The notes: generated by a model not told the origin, from the sequence alone. 42,207 bases of DNA from JAAYXU01 sp050942555 (GCA_050942555.1 JBMNNN010000001.1:1-42207), one strand, 5' to 3'; counted from the stretch's first letter, positions 18,932 through 28,371 are shown. Made by a program: numbers and translations.

Positions 18932-20998
18932 ATGGACAGGAAAATACCCATTGAGCGCGTGCGAAACGTAGGGATCATGGCGCATATCGACGCTGGGAAA
19001 ACCACGACAACCGAGCGGATCCTTTTCTATACCGGCAAGGTCCATCGCATGGGCGAGGTCCATGAAGGCGCCGCCACCATGGACTTTATGGAAGAGGAAC
19101 AGCAGCGCGGCATCACGATCTCGTCGGCCGCGACCACGGCCTACTGGCGCGATCACCGCATCAATATCATCGATACGCCCGGCCATGTGGACTTCACGAT
19201 CGAAGTCGAGCGTTCGCTGCGCATACTGGACGGCGCGGTGGCCGTGTTTTGCGGCAAGGGCGGCGTGGAATGCCAGTCGGAAACGGTCTGGCGCCAGGCC
19301 AACCGCTACGGCGTGCCCCGCATTGCCTATGTCAACAAGATGGACATCCGCGGAGCGGACTTCCTCCGGGTTGTGGGCATGATCCGCGACAGGCTGGGCG
19401 CAAACCCGCTTCCCGTGCAGTTCCCCATCGGGGTCGGGGAGGATTTCCGGGGCATCGTCGACCTGGTGCGCAACCGGGCGATCCTGTACAAGGACGAGCT
19501 GGGCACCGAGCAGGAAGCGACGGATATCCCCGCCGACATGCAGGAAAAGGCCGCAGAGTACCGCACGGCGATCGTGGAAGCGATCGCCGGGACGCGCGAG
19601 GATCTGATGGATATATACTTCGAGCAGGGCGACCTGCCCGAGGATGTGCTCATCCGCGGTATCCGGGAAGCCACCTGCTCGGGCGCAGTCATTCCGGTGC
19701 TGTGCGGAAGCTCATACCGCAACAAGGGCGTTCAGATGCTGCTGGACGCGATCGTAGACTATCTTCCCTCTCCGCTGGACGTCGAGCAGCATCCGGGGCA
19801 TAACCCGGACACCGGAGAAGAAGAAGTGCGCGAGCAAAGCGACGAGGCGCCGCTGTCGGCGCTGGCGTTCAAGATCATGAGCGATCCTTTTGTGGGCAAG
19901 CTTGCGTATATCAGGATCTATTCGGGCACGCTGGCACAGGGCACAGCGGTTTATAACGCGACGCGCGGCAAACGGGAGCGGATCGGACGGATACTGCTGA
20001 TGCATGCCAACCACCGCGAGGAAATACAGGAGGCGCGCGCCGGCGAAATCGTCGCGGCCGTGGGCCTTAAAAACGTCATGACCGGCGATACGCTGTGTGA
20101 CGAGAAGCACCTGATACTGCTGGAGTCCATCGATTTCCCCGAGCCGGTCATCCAGGTCGCGATCGAGCCAAAGACCAAGGCGGGACAGGACAAGATGACC
20201 ACCGCGCTGGTGCGGCTGGCTCAGGAGGATCCGACATTCAGGACCTATACCGACCAGGAGACCGGGCAGACGATCATCGCCGGGATGGGTGAGCTGCATC
20301 TGGAGATCATCACGTCGCGTCTGCTGCGGGAGTTCAAGGTCGAGGCCAATATCGGCAAGCCCCAGGTGTCTTACCGGGAGACGTTCACCCGTGCGGCCCG
20401 CGCCGAGGGCCGCTTTGTGCGGCAGACCGGAGGCCATGGCCAGTACGGCCACGTGGTCATCGAGCTGACGCCCCTTCAGCCGGGGGAAGGTATCCGTTTC
20501 GAGGACAGGGTCGTGGGCGGCGTCATACCCCGCGAGTTCATACCGGCGGTCGAGCAGGGCATCCGCGAGGCGGCCCATAACGGACCGCTGGGCGGATATG
20601 AAACGGTGGATTTCCATGTAGCGCTCGTGGACGGAAGCTACCACGAGGTCGACAGCTCCGAGATCGCGTTCAAGATCGCAGGCTCGATGGCGTTTCGCGA
20701 GGCGTGCAAAACCGCAGCGCCCGTGCTGCTGGAGCCGGTCATGCGCGTGGAGGTAGTCATCCCCGAGGAGTACATGGGCGATGTGATGGGCAACCTCAAT
20801 GCCCGGCGCGGCCATATCGAAGGCATGGAGCTTGTGGGAAGCTCCCAGGTCGTGCGCGCCACGGTGCCGCTATCGGAGATGTTCGGTTACGCGACGGATC
20901 TGCGCAGCCGGACGCAGGGGCGCGGAACCTTCACGATGCAGTTTGGGTATTTCTACCAGGTCCCGCAGGGGCTGGCGGAGAAGCTGATCGGAAAATAA
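18932..20998 (+). CDS. fusA: Elongation factor G
   Basis: The 688-residue GTPase drives translocation of tRNA and mRNA on the ribosome and helps in ribosome recycling. The P-loop AHIDAGKTT is at residues 17-25, the switch region holds RGITISSAATTAYW, DTPGHVDFTIEVERSLRILD is G3 and NKMD is G4. Domain IV shows GGHGQYGHVVIEL and the C-terminus has PLSEMFGYATDLRSRTQGRG. Length and order are normal. GGAAGGAGG precedes ATG 18932. It is transcribed with rpsL and rpsG; tuf follows after 49 bp. Confidence 0.98.
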   Translation: MDRKIPIERVRNVGIMAHIDAGKTTTTERILFYTGKVHRMGEVHEGAATMDFMEEEQQRGITISSAATTAYWRDHRINIIDTPGHVDFTIEVERSLRILDGAVAVFCGKGGVECQSETVWRQANRYGVPRIAYVNKMDIRGADFLRVVGMIRDRLGANPLPVQFPIGVGEDFRGIVDLVRNRAILYKDELGTEQEATDIPADMQEKAAEYRTAIVEAIAGTREDLMDIYFEQGDLPEDVLIRGIREATCSGAVIPVLCGSSYRNKGVQMLLDAIVDYLPSPLDVEQHPGHNPDTGEEEVREQSDEAPLSALAFKIMSDPFVGKLAYIRIYSGTLAQGTAVYNATRGKRERIGRILLMHANHREEIQEARAGEIVAAVGLKNVMTGDTLCDEKHLILLESIDFPEPVIQVAIEPKTKAGQDKMTTALVRLAQEDPTFRTYTDQETGQTIIAGMGELHLEIITSRLLREFKVEANIGKPQVSYRETFTRAARAEGRFVRQTGGHGQYGHVVIELTPLQPGEGIRFEDRVVGGVIPREFIPAVEQGIREAAHNGPLGGYETVDFHVALVDGSYHEVDSSEIAFKIAGSMAFREACKTAAPVLLEPVMRVEVVIPEEYMGDVMGNLNARRGHIEGMELVGSSQVVRATVPLSEMFGYATDLRSRTQGRGTFTMQFGYFYQVPQGLAEKLIGK

Positions 20999-21047
20999 AT
21001 ATACAACAATATATTTGTCACCGCAATGAAAGGGAGGCAGTTTACCA

Positions 21048-22262
<1,215 letters not shown>

Positions 22263-22279
22263 TCGACGTCAGTGGTTCC

Positions 22280-22315
22280 GGGCGAGGCGGCCGGCAAAAC
22301 CGGCCGCCCCTGCCC
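22280..22315 (+). terminator. Strong hairpin after tuf, without a U-tract
   Basis: GGCGGCCGG (22286-22294) pairs perfectly with CCGGCCGCC (22300-22308) around a CAAAA loop, and GGGC (22280) extends with GCCC (22312). No run of T follows, so it may stabilise the 3' end or terminate weakly rather than act as a classical terminator. Confidence 0.55.
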
Positions 22316-22344
22316 GCTAAATTCTGGGTTCGACAAAAAAATAC

Positions 22345-22373
22345 TTGCATTCATGAAGTGTTTCGTGTATTAT
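22345..22373 (+). promoter_or_regulatory. Promoter of the S10-spc-alpha cluster
   Basis: TTGCAT (22345-22350), 17-bp spacer and TATTAT (22368-22373). It lies in the only AT-rich stretch between tuf and rpsJ. Transcription should start near 22380. I saw no equally good promoter between rpsJ and rplQ, so it may serve the whole series. Confidence 0.75.
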
Positions 22374-22379
22374 TAGTAA

Positions 22380-22550
22380 CTGCCGTCATTTGGGATGATG
22401 TGGGAGGTTGCCTGCGCAGGGCAGGGTAATTTCCACTGACAAATGTCCGTAAGATCGGGCGACGGGTCCAGGTGGACTCGCCGGTAAAATATTGGAGCGG
22501 CACACCCGGCGAAGTGTATTTGGCCCGGTCAAAAAACAGGAGGAATTCCG
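22380..22550 (+). promoter_or_regulatory. Structured S10 operon leader
   Basis: The leader of about 170 nt can form at least two helical domains. One is closed by GTGGGA (22400-22405) with TTCCAC (22431-22436) around the palindrome CCTGCGCAGG. The other has GGCGA (22458-22462) with TCGCC (22478-22482) enclosing GTCC/GGAC with an AGGT tetraloop. The ribosome binding site ACAGGAGG follows near 22535. In E. coli, L4 represses this operon through the S10 leader; whether that or another protein acts here is unknown. Confidence 0.5.
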
Positions 22551-22859
22551 ATGGCAAGACAGAAAATCCGCATCAAGCTGAAGTCGTATGATCATAACCT
22601 CGTAGACCAGTCTGCAAAGCGGATCGTCGAAACGGCGCAGCGTACCGGCGCACAGGTGTCGGGGCCGATACCGCTGCCCACCGAAAAGGAAATCGTAACC
22701 ATTCTTCGCGCACCCCACAAATATAAGGACAGCCGCGAGCAGTTCGAGATGCGCACCCACAAGCGCCTCATCGACATCTATACCCCGACATCCAAAACAG
22801 TCGATCAGCTGATGCGCCAGGAGCTTCCCGCCGGCGTTGACATCGAGATCAAGCTGTGA
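22551..22859 (+). CDS. rpsJ: 30S ribosomal protein S10
   Basis: The 102-residue S10 is part of the 30S head and, as NusE, of antitermination complexes. ARQKIRIKLKSYDHNLVDQS, GPIPLPTEKEIVTILRAPH and RTHKRLIDIYTPTSKTVDQL are the family blocks, including the long loop that enters the subunit. It opens the S10 operon behind a promoter and a 170-nt structured leader. CAGGAGG precedes ATG 22551. rplC follows after 20 bp. Confidence 0.98.
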   Translation: MARQKIRIKLKSYDHNLVDQSAKRIVETAQRTGAQVSGPIPLPTEKEIVTILRAPHKYKDSREQFEMRTHKRLIDIYTPTSKTVDQLMRQELPAGVDIEIKL

Positions 22860-22879
22860 CAGGTCAGGAGGCGGAGTCG

Positions 22880-23512
22880 ATGAAGAAGGCAATACTTGGA
22901 TACAAGGTGGGCATGACCCAGATATTCGCGAAGGACGGTACGGTCATACCGGTGACTGTAATCGAAGCGGGACCGTGTACCGTCATCCGCAAGAAGACCG
23001 TCGAGCGCGACGGTTACAGCGCGCTGTGCGTCGGATTTGGGGACATCCGCGAGAAGCGCGTGAACAACCCCCGCATGGGCGAGTTCGAGAAGGCCGGGGT
23101 TCCCTGCCGCCGTTACCTGCGGGAGCTGCCCCTCGAGAACGCCGAATCCTACGAGGTCGGCCAGGACATCAAAGCCGATATATTCGCCGAGGGAGATTGG
23201 GTCGATGTGGCGGGCAGATCGCGCGGCCATGGATTTTCCGGCGTCATCAAGCGCTGGAACCAGCGTCGCGGGCCCATGACCCACGGCTCCAAATTCCACC
23301 GCGCCCCCGGTTCCCTGAACGCTACCTCAAGCCCGGGCCGCGTGTTTAAGGGCAAGCCGATGCCCGGTCGTTACGGCCACGAGAGGGTGACGGTACAGAA
23401 CCTCAGGGTCGTAAAGGTGGATGCCGAACGCAACATGCTGCTCATAAGCGGCGCTGTGCCGGGAAAGCGCGGCAGCCTGCTCATGATCCGCGACGCGGTC
23501 AAGAAGCAGTAG
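22880..23512 (+). CDS. rplC: 50S ribosomal protein L3
   Basis: The 210-residue L3 binds 23S rRNA early in assembly and sends a loop toward the peptidyl-transferase centre. MKKAILGYKVGMTQIFAKDG, PVTVIEAGPCTVIRKK, GRSRGHGFSGVIKRWNQRRG, MTHGSKFHRAPGS and GRYGHERVTVQNL match. An in-frame GTG at 22856 would overlap rpsJ, but CAGGAGGCGG before ATG 22880 and the conserved N-terminus favour 22880. It is second in the S10 operon. Confidence 0.97.
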   Translation: MKKAILGYKVGMTQIFAKDGTVIPVTVIEAGPCTVIRKKTVERDGYSALCVGFGDIREKRVNNPRMGEFEKAGVPCRRYLRELPLENAESYEVGQDIKADIFAEGDWVDVAGRSRGHGFSGVIKRWNQRRGPMTHGSKFHRAPGSLNATSSPGRVFKGKPMPGRYGHERVTVQNLRVVKVDAERNMLLISGAVPGKRGSLLMIRDAVKKQ

Positions 23513-23540
23513 GCCGTCCATCGTAAAGGAGGAAACGACA

Positions 23541-24161
23541 ATGCCCACTGTGGCTGTATACAATGTGGAAGGCGCTCAGGTAGGAGAGATGACGCTGTGC
23601 GATGAGGTGTTCGGCGTAGAGATCAACGAAGCTGCGCTCCATCAGGTCGTCGTCGCGCAGCAGGCCAATGCGCGGCAGGGCACCCAGTCCGCGCTGACCC
23701 GCAGCGAGGTCAGCGGCGGCGGCCGCAAGCCCTGGCGTCAGAAGGGCACCGGCCGGGCCCGGCATGGATCCACCCGCGCGCCCCAGTGGCGGCACGGCGG
23801 CGTGGTGTTCGCGCCAAAGCCCCGCTCTTATCGCCAGCGCGTCAACCGGAAAGTGCGCCGTCTGGCCATGAAAAGCGCGCTGACCGCGAAGGTAAAAAGC
23901 GGTGAGCTGATCGTACTGGATTCGCTCAGCCTCTCTGAGGCCAAGACACGCGAGATGGCAAAGGTACTCAAAGCGCTTGACGCCAAATCTCCGCTCATCG
24001 TACTGGCTGAGCCCGACGAGACGATCCGCAGGGCCAGCTCGAACATACCCAGCCTGAGCACTACTTTGGTAGGCACACTCAACGTGCTCGACATACTGCG
24101 CAGTGGTTCCTTCATCGTGACGCGGGAAGCCGCGCAGCAAATCGAGGAGGTGTACGCCTGA
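23541..24161 (+). CDS. rplD: 50S ribosomal protein L4
   Basis: The 206-residue L4 has a globular domain and a loop that lines the peptide exit tunnel. The loop reads KPWRQKGTGRARHGS with the Lys and Gly residues at macrolide-sensitive positions in wild-type form, followed by APQWRHGGVVFAPKPRSY. In E. coli, L4 also represses its own operon via the S10 leader. AAAGGAGG precedes ATG 23541. Its stop overlaps the rplW start (ATGA), suggesting coupled translation. Confidence 0.97.
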   Translation: MPTVAVYNVEGAQVGEMTLCDEVFGVEINEAALHQVVVAQQANARQGTQSALTRSEVSGGGRKPWRQKGTGRARHGSTRAPQWRHGGVVFAPKPRSYRQRVNRKVRRLAMKSALTAKVKSGELIVLDSLSLSEAKTREMAKVLKALDAKSPLIVLAEPDETIRRASSNIPSLSTTLVGTLNVLDILRSGSFIVTREAAQQIEEVYA

Positions 24162-24457
24162 TGAAAACGCCATACGACGTCATACTCCGCCCGGTCATGA
24201 CCGAGCAGAGCTACGAGAACGCGGCAGACCGCAAGTACACCTTCATCGTCGCCAGGAACGCGAATAAGTTCGATATCAAATGGGCCGTCGAGACAATATT
24301 CGGCGTTAAGGTGATCGCTGTCAACACACTCATCCGCCGCGGAAAGAAAAAGCGTATGGGCCGCCACGAGGGCTACCGCGCCACCACGAAGCGCGCCATT
24401 GTCCGGGTTACGCCCGACAGCCCGCCCATCGAGTTCTTCGACAGCGCCATCCAGTAA
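24161..24457 (+). CDS. rplW: 50S ribosomal protein L23
   Basis: The 98-residue L23 lies at the exit of the peptide tunnel and is the docking site for signal recognition particle and trigger factor. YDVILRPVMTEQSYE, KYTFIVARNANKFDIKWAVE and the basic loop RRGKKKRMGRHEGYRATTKR are typical. The ATG shares its A with the rplD stop TGA, and GAGGAGG sits in the end of rplD. rplB follows after 18 bp. Confidence 0.97.
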   Translation: MKTPYDVILRPVMTEQSYENAADRKYTFIVARNANKFDIKWAVETIFGVKVIAVNTLIRRGKKKRMGRHEGYRATTKRAIVRVTPDSPPIEFFDSAIQ

Positions 24458-24475
24458 CGAGGGAGGTTCAGCACC

Positions 24476-25309
24476 ATGCCCATTAAAAAGCAAAAGCCGA
24501 CTTCTCCGGCGCGCCGGTTCATGACGGTGGTATCCTTCGAGGAGATCACGACGCGCACGCCCGAAAAGTCGCTGCTTACAGAGCTTAAATATAATGCCGG
24601 TCGCAACGCGCACGGACGCATCACCGTCCGCCACCGCGGCGGACAGGCGCGCCGCAAGTACCGGATCATCGACTTTAAGCGCTTGAAGGACGGCGTGCCG
24701 GCCAGGGTCGTCTCGATCGAGTACGATCCGAACCGCTCGGCACATATTGCGCTGCTTCACTATGCCGATGGCGAGAAGCGCTACATACTCGCGCCGCTGG
24801 GCCTGAAGGTCGGCGATACGGTCGCCAGCGGCGACGGCGTAGACATCATGCCCGGCAACGCGATGCCGCTCTCGGCGGTACCACTGGGCACTCTCGTTCA
24901 TAACATTGAGATGGTACCGGGAAAGGGCGGCCAGATGGCCCGCTCGGCCGGAACAGCCGCGCAGCTTATGGCCAAGGAGGGCAACATGGCCACGCTGCGT
25001 CTCCCTTCGGGAGAGATGCGCATGGTCCCCATTTCCTGCCGCGCCACGATCGGGCAGATCGGGAATATCGATTATGTAAACCAGTCGCTGGGAAAAGCCG
25101 GCCGCAAGCGCCATATGGGTTTCAGGCCCAGCGTTCGCGGCGTCGTAATGAACCCGGTGGATCACCCGCACGGCGGCGGCGAGGGCAAGTCGCCCATCGG
25201 CATGCCTTCCCCCATGACGCCATGGGGCAAGCCCACGCTTGGCTATAAGACGCGCAAGAAAAAGAACCCGAACGACAAGTATATCGTCAAGCGCAGGGAC
25301 AAGAAGTAA
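24476..25309 (+). CDS. rplB: 50S ribosomal protein L2
   Basis: The 277-residue L2 is needed for subunit joining and peptidyl-transferase activity. RHRGGQARRKYRIIDFKR, VVSIEYDPNRSAHIALLHYADG, GTLVHNIEMVPGKGGQMARSAG and the conserved loop NPVDHPHGGGEGKSPIG (including the functionally important His in HPHGGGEG) are intact. The length is standard. GAGGGAGG precedes ATG 24476. It lies between rplW and rpsS as in nearly all bacteria. Confidence 0.98.
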   Translation: MPIKKQKPTSPARRFMTVVSFEEITTRTPEKSLLTELKYNAGRNAHGRITVRHRGGQARRKYRIIDFKRLKDGVPARVVSIEYDPNRSAHIALLHYADGEKRYILAPLGLKVGDTVASGDGVDIMPGNAMPLSAVPLGTLVHNIEMVPGKGGQMARSAGTAAQLMAKEGNMATLRLPSGEMRMVPISCRATIGQIGNIDYVNQSLGKAGRKRHMGFRPSVRGVVMNPVDHPHGGGEGKSPIGMPSPMTPWGKPTLGYKTRKKKNPNDKYIVKRRDKK

Positions 25310-25323
25310 GGGAGGCATAAAGG

Positions 25324-25602
25324 ATGAGCAGATCCGTCAAAAAGGGACCCTTCGTACAGGAACGCCTGATGGCGCGCATCATGCAGATGAACGAGAAAAA
25401 CGAGAAGAAGGTCATCAGGACATGGTCCCGCGCGTCCACAATCTTCCCGGAGTTCGTGGGTCATACGATCGCCGTTCACGACGGACGCAAGCATGTGCCC
25501 GTCTACATCACCGAGGATATGGTTGGACACAAACTGGGTGAGTTTGCCCCCACCCGCACATTCCGCGGCCACGCCGGGGAAAAGTCCAGCTCTGTCAGGT
25601 AA
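25324..25602 (+). CDS. rpsS: 30S ribosomal protein S19
   Basis: The 92-residue S19 binds 16S rRNA with S13 in the 30S head near the A-site finger. SRSVKKGPFVQERLMARI, RTWSRASTIFPEFVGHTIAVHDGRKHVPVYI and KLGEFAPTRTFRGHAG are the family blocks. AGGGAGG precedes ATG 25324, and rplV begins 12 bp after the stop. Confidence 0.98.
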   Translation: MSRSVKKGPFVQERLMARIMQMNEKNEKKVIRTWSRASTIFPEFVGHTIAVHDGRKHVPVYITEDMVGHKLGEFAPTRTFRGHAGEKSSSVR

Positions 25603-25614
25603 GGAGGAAGCACG

Positions 25615-26004
25615 ATGGCAACCCGAGTAAAGCAGAAGGCCGCCGCGCGGCGTCAGGCCGCCGACAAACGGCCCCGCGCCGTGGCGCGCTATCAGCGCAT
25701 TTCCTCCATGAAAGCAAAGGCCGTTATCGATCTTATCCGCGGCAAGCGGGTCGATGAAGCGCTGGCAATACTGGCCAATACGGTCAAGGCCGCTTCGCCG
25801 ATCGTGGAAAAGACGTTAAGGTCGGCCATCGCCAATGCTGAGAACAACCTGGAAATGGATCGGGCGAATCTCTATATCGCAGAAATTTCCGCCAATCAGG
25901 GCCCGGCGCTCAAGCGCATGCGTGCCGGATCGCGCGGCATGGCGAAGCTGTACAAGCACAGAACCAGCCATATAACCGTAATCCTCGACCAGGTCAGCAA
26001 ATAA
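25615..26004 (+). CDS. rplV: 50S ribosomal protein L22
   Basis: The 129-residue L22 lines the nascent-peptide tunnel. ISSMKAKAVIDLIRGKRVDEAL, NAENNLEMDRANLYIAEI and HRTSHITVIL fix the identity. The N-terminus is about 15 residues longer than usual and rich in Ala, Arg and Lys. The tunnel loop reads KRMRAGSRGMA instead of the usual K-R-x-x-P-R-A-x-G-R-A, so the Pro-Arg-Ala and the second Arg of the tip are replaced while length is kept. TAAGGAGG precedes ATG 25615. It lies between rpsS and rpsC. Confidence 0.96.
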   Translation: MATRVKQKAAARRQAADKRPRAVARYQRISSMKAKAVIDLIRGKRVDEALAILANTVKAASPIVEKTLRSAIANAENNLEMDRANLYIAEISANQGPALKRMRAGSRGMAKLYKHRTSHITVILDQVSK

Positions 26005-26016
26005 AGGAGGAACACC

Positions 26017-26730
26017 ATGGGTCAAAAGGTTCACCCCAATGGAGCCCGCGTAGGAATCATTCGCGACTGGGACACCCGCTGGTTTGCCGCCAAGAAGGAT
26101 TTCGCCAAATTCCTCATAGAGGATAAGAAGGTCCGCGATTATCTCAAGGAGAAGCTCTATGCATCGGGCGTTTCCCGCGTGGAGATCGAGCGCGCCGGCG
26201 AAAAACTGACGGTGGGGATCCATACCGCCAAGCCCGGCATCATCATCGGCAAAGGCGGCGCAGGTGTGACGGCGCTCAAGAACGAAGTGGAAAAGCTGAC
26301 CGGTCGAACGGTCAACCTCAATATATACGAAGTGCGCAATCCCGATATCGACGCGCAGCTCATCGCCGAGAACATCGCCTCGCAGCTGGAGCGGAGGATC
26401 TCCTTCCGCCGCGCGATGAAGCAGGCTATCGGGCGGGCGATGAAGAACGGCGCAAAAGGGATAAAGACACAGGTTTCGGGCCGTCTGGGCGGGGCCGAGA
26501 TCGCGCGCAGCGAGGGCTACCACGAGGGGTCGATTCCGCTGCAGACCCTCAGGGCCAATATTGAGTACGGATTTGCGGAGGCCAAGACCACATACGGACG
26601 CATCGGCTGCAAGGTCTGGGTGTACCGCGGCGAGGTTCTTCCCGGCAGCGGGCTGCTGCGCGCCAGCGACCAGTCTGCCAACGAGCCGCCGCGCAGGTTC
26701 CAGCGTCGCCGCAGAGAAGGAGGCAGATAG
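26017..26730 (+). CDS. rpsC: 30S ribosomal protein S3
   Basis: The 237-residue S3 forms part of the mRNA entry channel and its helicase. MGQKVHPNGARVGIIRDWD, the KH-domain motif GIIIGKGGAGVTALKNEVEK, QLERRISFRRAMKQAI and KTQVSGRLGGAEIARSEGY are present, followed by the C-terminal domain and a basic tail RRFQRRRREGGR. AAAGGAGG precedes ATG 26017. rplP begins 2 bp after the stop. Confidence 0.98.
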   Translation: MGQKVHPNGARVGIIRDWDTRWFAAKKDFAKFLIEDKKVRDYLKEKLYASGVSRVEIERAGEKLTVGIHTAKPGIIIGKGGAGVTALKNEVEKLTGRTVNLNIYEVRNPDIDAQLIAENIASQLERRISFRRAMKQAIGRAMKNGAKGIKTQVSGRLGGAEIARSEGYHEGSIPLQTLRANIEYGFAEAKTTYGRIGCKVWVYRGEVLPGSGLLRASDQSANEPPRRFQRRRREGGR

Positions 26731-26732
26731 CG

Positions 26733-27173
26733 ATGTTGATGCCAAAGCGCGTCAAGCATAGAAAGCAGATGCGCGGCCGCATGACCGGACGCGCGACCCG
26801 CGGGAATACCGTGACGTACGGCGAGTTCGGGCTTGTGGCCCTGGAGCCCGGCTGGATCACAAGCAACCAGATCGAGGCCGCCCGTATCGCGATGACCCGT
26901 CACATTCACCGCGGCGGCAAGGTCTGGACCAAGATCTTTCCGGATAAGCCGGTGACAAAAAAGCCCGCCGAGACCCGGATGGGCAAGGGCAAGGGCGCGC
27001 CCGAGTACTGGGTGGCCGTCGTCAAGCCCGACCGCGTCATGTTCGAAATCGGCGGCGTGGATGAGGAAGTGGCCCGCGAATCGCTCCGGCTGGCCGGGCA
27101 CAAACTCCCCGTCCGGACCAAAATCATTAAAAAGGACGCCGGGGATACGATGACAGGTGGTGATGGCACATGA
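26733..27173 (+). CDS. rplP: 50S ribosomal protein L16
   Basis: The 146-residue L16 organises the A-tRNA site near the peptidyl-transferase centre. MLMPKRVKHRKQMRGRM, GEFGLVALEPGWITSNQIEA, TRHIHRGGKVWTKIFPDKPV and RMGKGKGAPEYWVAVVKPDR match the family; the Arg in KGKGAPE's neighbourhood that can be hydroxylated is conserved. GAAGGAGG in the end of rpsC is its ribosome binding site. Its last four bases ATGA overlap the rpmC start. Confidence 0.98.
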   Translation: MLMPKRVKHRKQMRGRMTGRATRGNTVTYGEFGLVALEPGWITSNQIEAARIAMTRHIHRGGKVWTKIFPDKPVTKKPAETRMGKGKGAPEYWVAVVKPDRVMFEIGGVDEEVARESLRLAGHKLPVRTKIIKKDAGDTMTGGDGT

Positions 27174-27370
27174 AGGCTCAACAGTTGCGCGAACTCACCA
27201 CGCAGGAGCTCAACGAGAAGATCAGCGAGCTTAGGAGTGAGCTTTTCAACCTCCGCTTTCAGCAGGCCACGGGCCAGCTGAACAACCCCATGTCCATCCG
27301 CGAGTGCCGCAAAAACATCGCACGGATCAATACGATCCTCCGCGAGCGCGAGCTCGAGCGTGCCCAGTAA
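27170..27370 (+). CDS. rpmC: 50S ribosomal protein L29
   Basis: The 66-residue L29 is a two-helix protein beside L23 at the tunnel exit. MKAQQLRELTTQELNEKI, ELRSELFNLRFQQATGQLNN and CRKNIARINTILRERE are characteristic. Its ATG shares bases with the rplP stop codon, so translation is probably coupled. The ribosome binding site of rpsQ overlaps its stop codon. Confidence 0.97.
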   Translation: MKAQQLRELTTQELNEKISELRSELFNLRFQQATGQLNNPMSIRECRKNIARINTILRERELERAQ

Positions 27371-27383
27371 GGAGAATGCCGCA

Positions 27384-27647
27384 ATGAGTGAAGAGAAAAG
27401 AAACCTGCGCAAGGTGCGGATTGGCACCGTTGTTAGCGACAAAATGCAAAAAACGGTGGTCGTAGAAATCAAGGACAGGGTCAAGCATCCTTTGTATGGT
27501 AAGACCATCAACCAGACGAAGCGCGTAGCGGCCCACGATGAGCAGGACCAGTGCGGCATCGGAGACCGCGTCCGCCTGATGGAAACCCGGCCGCTGTCCA
27601 GAACAAAGCGGTGGCGCGTGGTGGAGATCATCGAGAAGGCCAAGTAA
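27384..27647 (+). CDS. rpsQ: 30S ribosomal protein S17
   Basis: The 87-residue S17 is an OB-fold protein that binds the 5' domain of 16S rRNA early in assembly. RKVRIGTVVSDKMQKTVVVE, HPLYGKTINQTKRVAAHDEQ and GDRVRLMETRPLSRTKRWRV are the family motifs. A GTG at 27360 is in frame but lies inside rpmC; TAAGGAGA 9 nt before ATG 27384 decides the start. Confidence 0.97.
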   Translation: MSEEKRNLRKVRIGTVVSDKMQKTVVVEIKDRVKHPLYGKTINQTKRVAAHDEQDQCGIGDRVRLMETRPLSRTKRWRVVEIIEKAK

Positions 27648-27677
27648 GGCCGGCTGCAGGATAGGAGGGTATCACCC

Positions 27678-28046
27678 ATGATTCAAGCGCAAACCCGCCT
27701 GAAAGTAGCCGACAATTCCGGCGCGAAGGAGATCAGTTGCATCCGCGTGCTGGGCGGTTCGGTTCACTACACGGCAGGAATAGGCGACATCATCGTCGCC
27801 TCGGTGAAGACCGCTTCCCACGGCGGCGTCGTCAAGAAGGGCGATGTTGTCAAAGCCGTAGTGGTTCGCACACATAAGGAAACCCGTCGCCCCGACGGAT
27901 CCTATATCCGTTTCGACGACAACGCAGCCGTCATCGTCGACGACCAGAAGCAGCCCCGCGGGACCCGTATATTCGGGCCGGTAGGCCGCGAGCTGCGCGA
28001 GAAGAACTTCATGCGCATCGTGTCGCTGGCGCCCGAAGTGCTGTAA
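27678..28046 (+). CDS. rplN: 50S ribosomal protein L14
   Basis: The 122-residue L14 forms an intersubunit bridge with 16S rRNA and is the docking site of the silencing factor RsfS. MIQAQTRLKVADNSGAKE, VLGGSVHYTAGIGDIIVASV and RGTRIFGPVGRELRE are the family signatures. ATAGGAGG precedes ATG 27678. It opens the spc section of the cluster, directly continuous with the S10 section with no promoter seen in the 30-bp gap. Confidence 0.98.
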   Translation: MIQAQTRLKVADNSGAKEISCIRVLGGSVHYTAGIGDIIVASVKTASHGGVVKKGDVVKAVVVRTHKETRRPDGSYIRFDDNAAVIVDDQKQPRGTRIFGPVGRELREKNFMRIVSLAPEVL

Positions 28047-28062
28047 GGGAGGAGCGATCAGC

Positions 28063-28371
28063 ATGCATGTGAAGAAGAACGATATCGTCATGGTCATATC
28101 GGGCAAGGATGCCGGAAAGCGCGGCAAGGTGCTCATGGCGCTGCCCGCCGAGGGCAAGGTGGTCGTGGAGGGCGTCAACATGATCGTCCGCCATGTCAAG
28201 CCCCGCTCGGCGCAGCAGCAGGGCGGCCGCGTCACCCAGGAAGGCCCGCTGTACGCGTCAAAGGTCATGCTCGTATGCCCGAAGTGCCAGAAGCCCACCC
28301 GCGTCGCCCGCCGGATACTGGAAAGCGGCAAGACGCGCATGTGCAAGCGCTGCGGCGAAACGATTGACTAA
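28063..28371 (+). CDS. rplX: 50S ribosomal protein L24
   Basis: The 102-residue L24 initiates 50S assembly. The KOW motif KKNDIVMVISGKDAGKRGKV opens the protein, followed by VVEGVNMIVRHVKP. The C-terminal part keeps four cysteines, C72, C75, C94 and C97 (VCPKCQ, MCKRCGE), which form the zinc ribbon seen in zinc-containing versions of L24. AGGGAGG precedes ATG 28063. Confidence 0.97.
   Translation: MHVKKNDIVMVISGKDAGKRGKVLMALPAEGKVVVEGVNMIVRHVKPRSAQQQGGRVTQEGPLYASKVMLVCPKCQKPTRVARRILESGKTRMCKRCGETID

Noticed and set aside
22856..22882. Earlier starts for rplC (22856), rpsQ (27360), rpsE (30540) and the KOW gene (34361)
   Set aside because: Each lies in the preceding gene without a proper ribosome binding site, and the later ATG has one and fits the conserved N-terminus.
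23828..25318. Leftward open frame of 496 codons opposite rplD, rplW and rplB
   Set aside because: The plus strand holds three textbook ribosomal genes; the frame exists because GC-rich third positions remove stops on the other strand.
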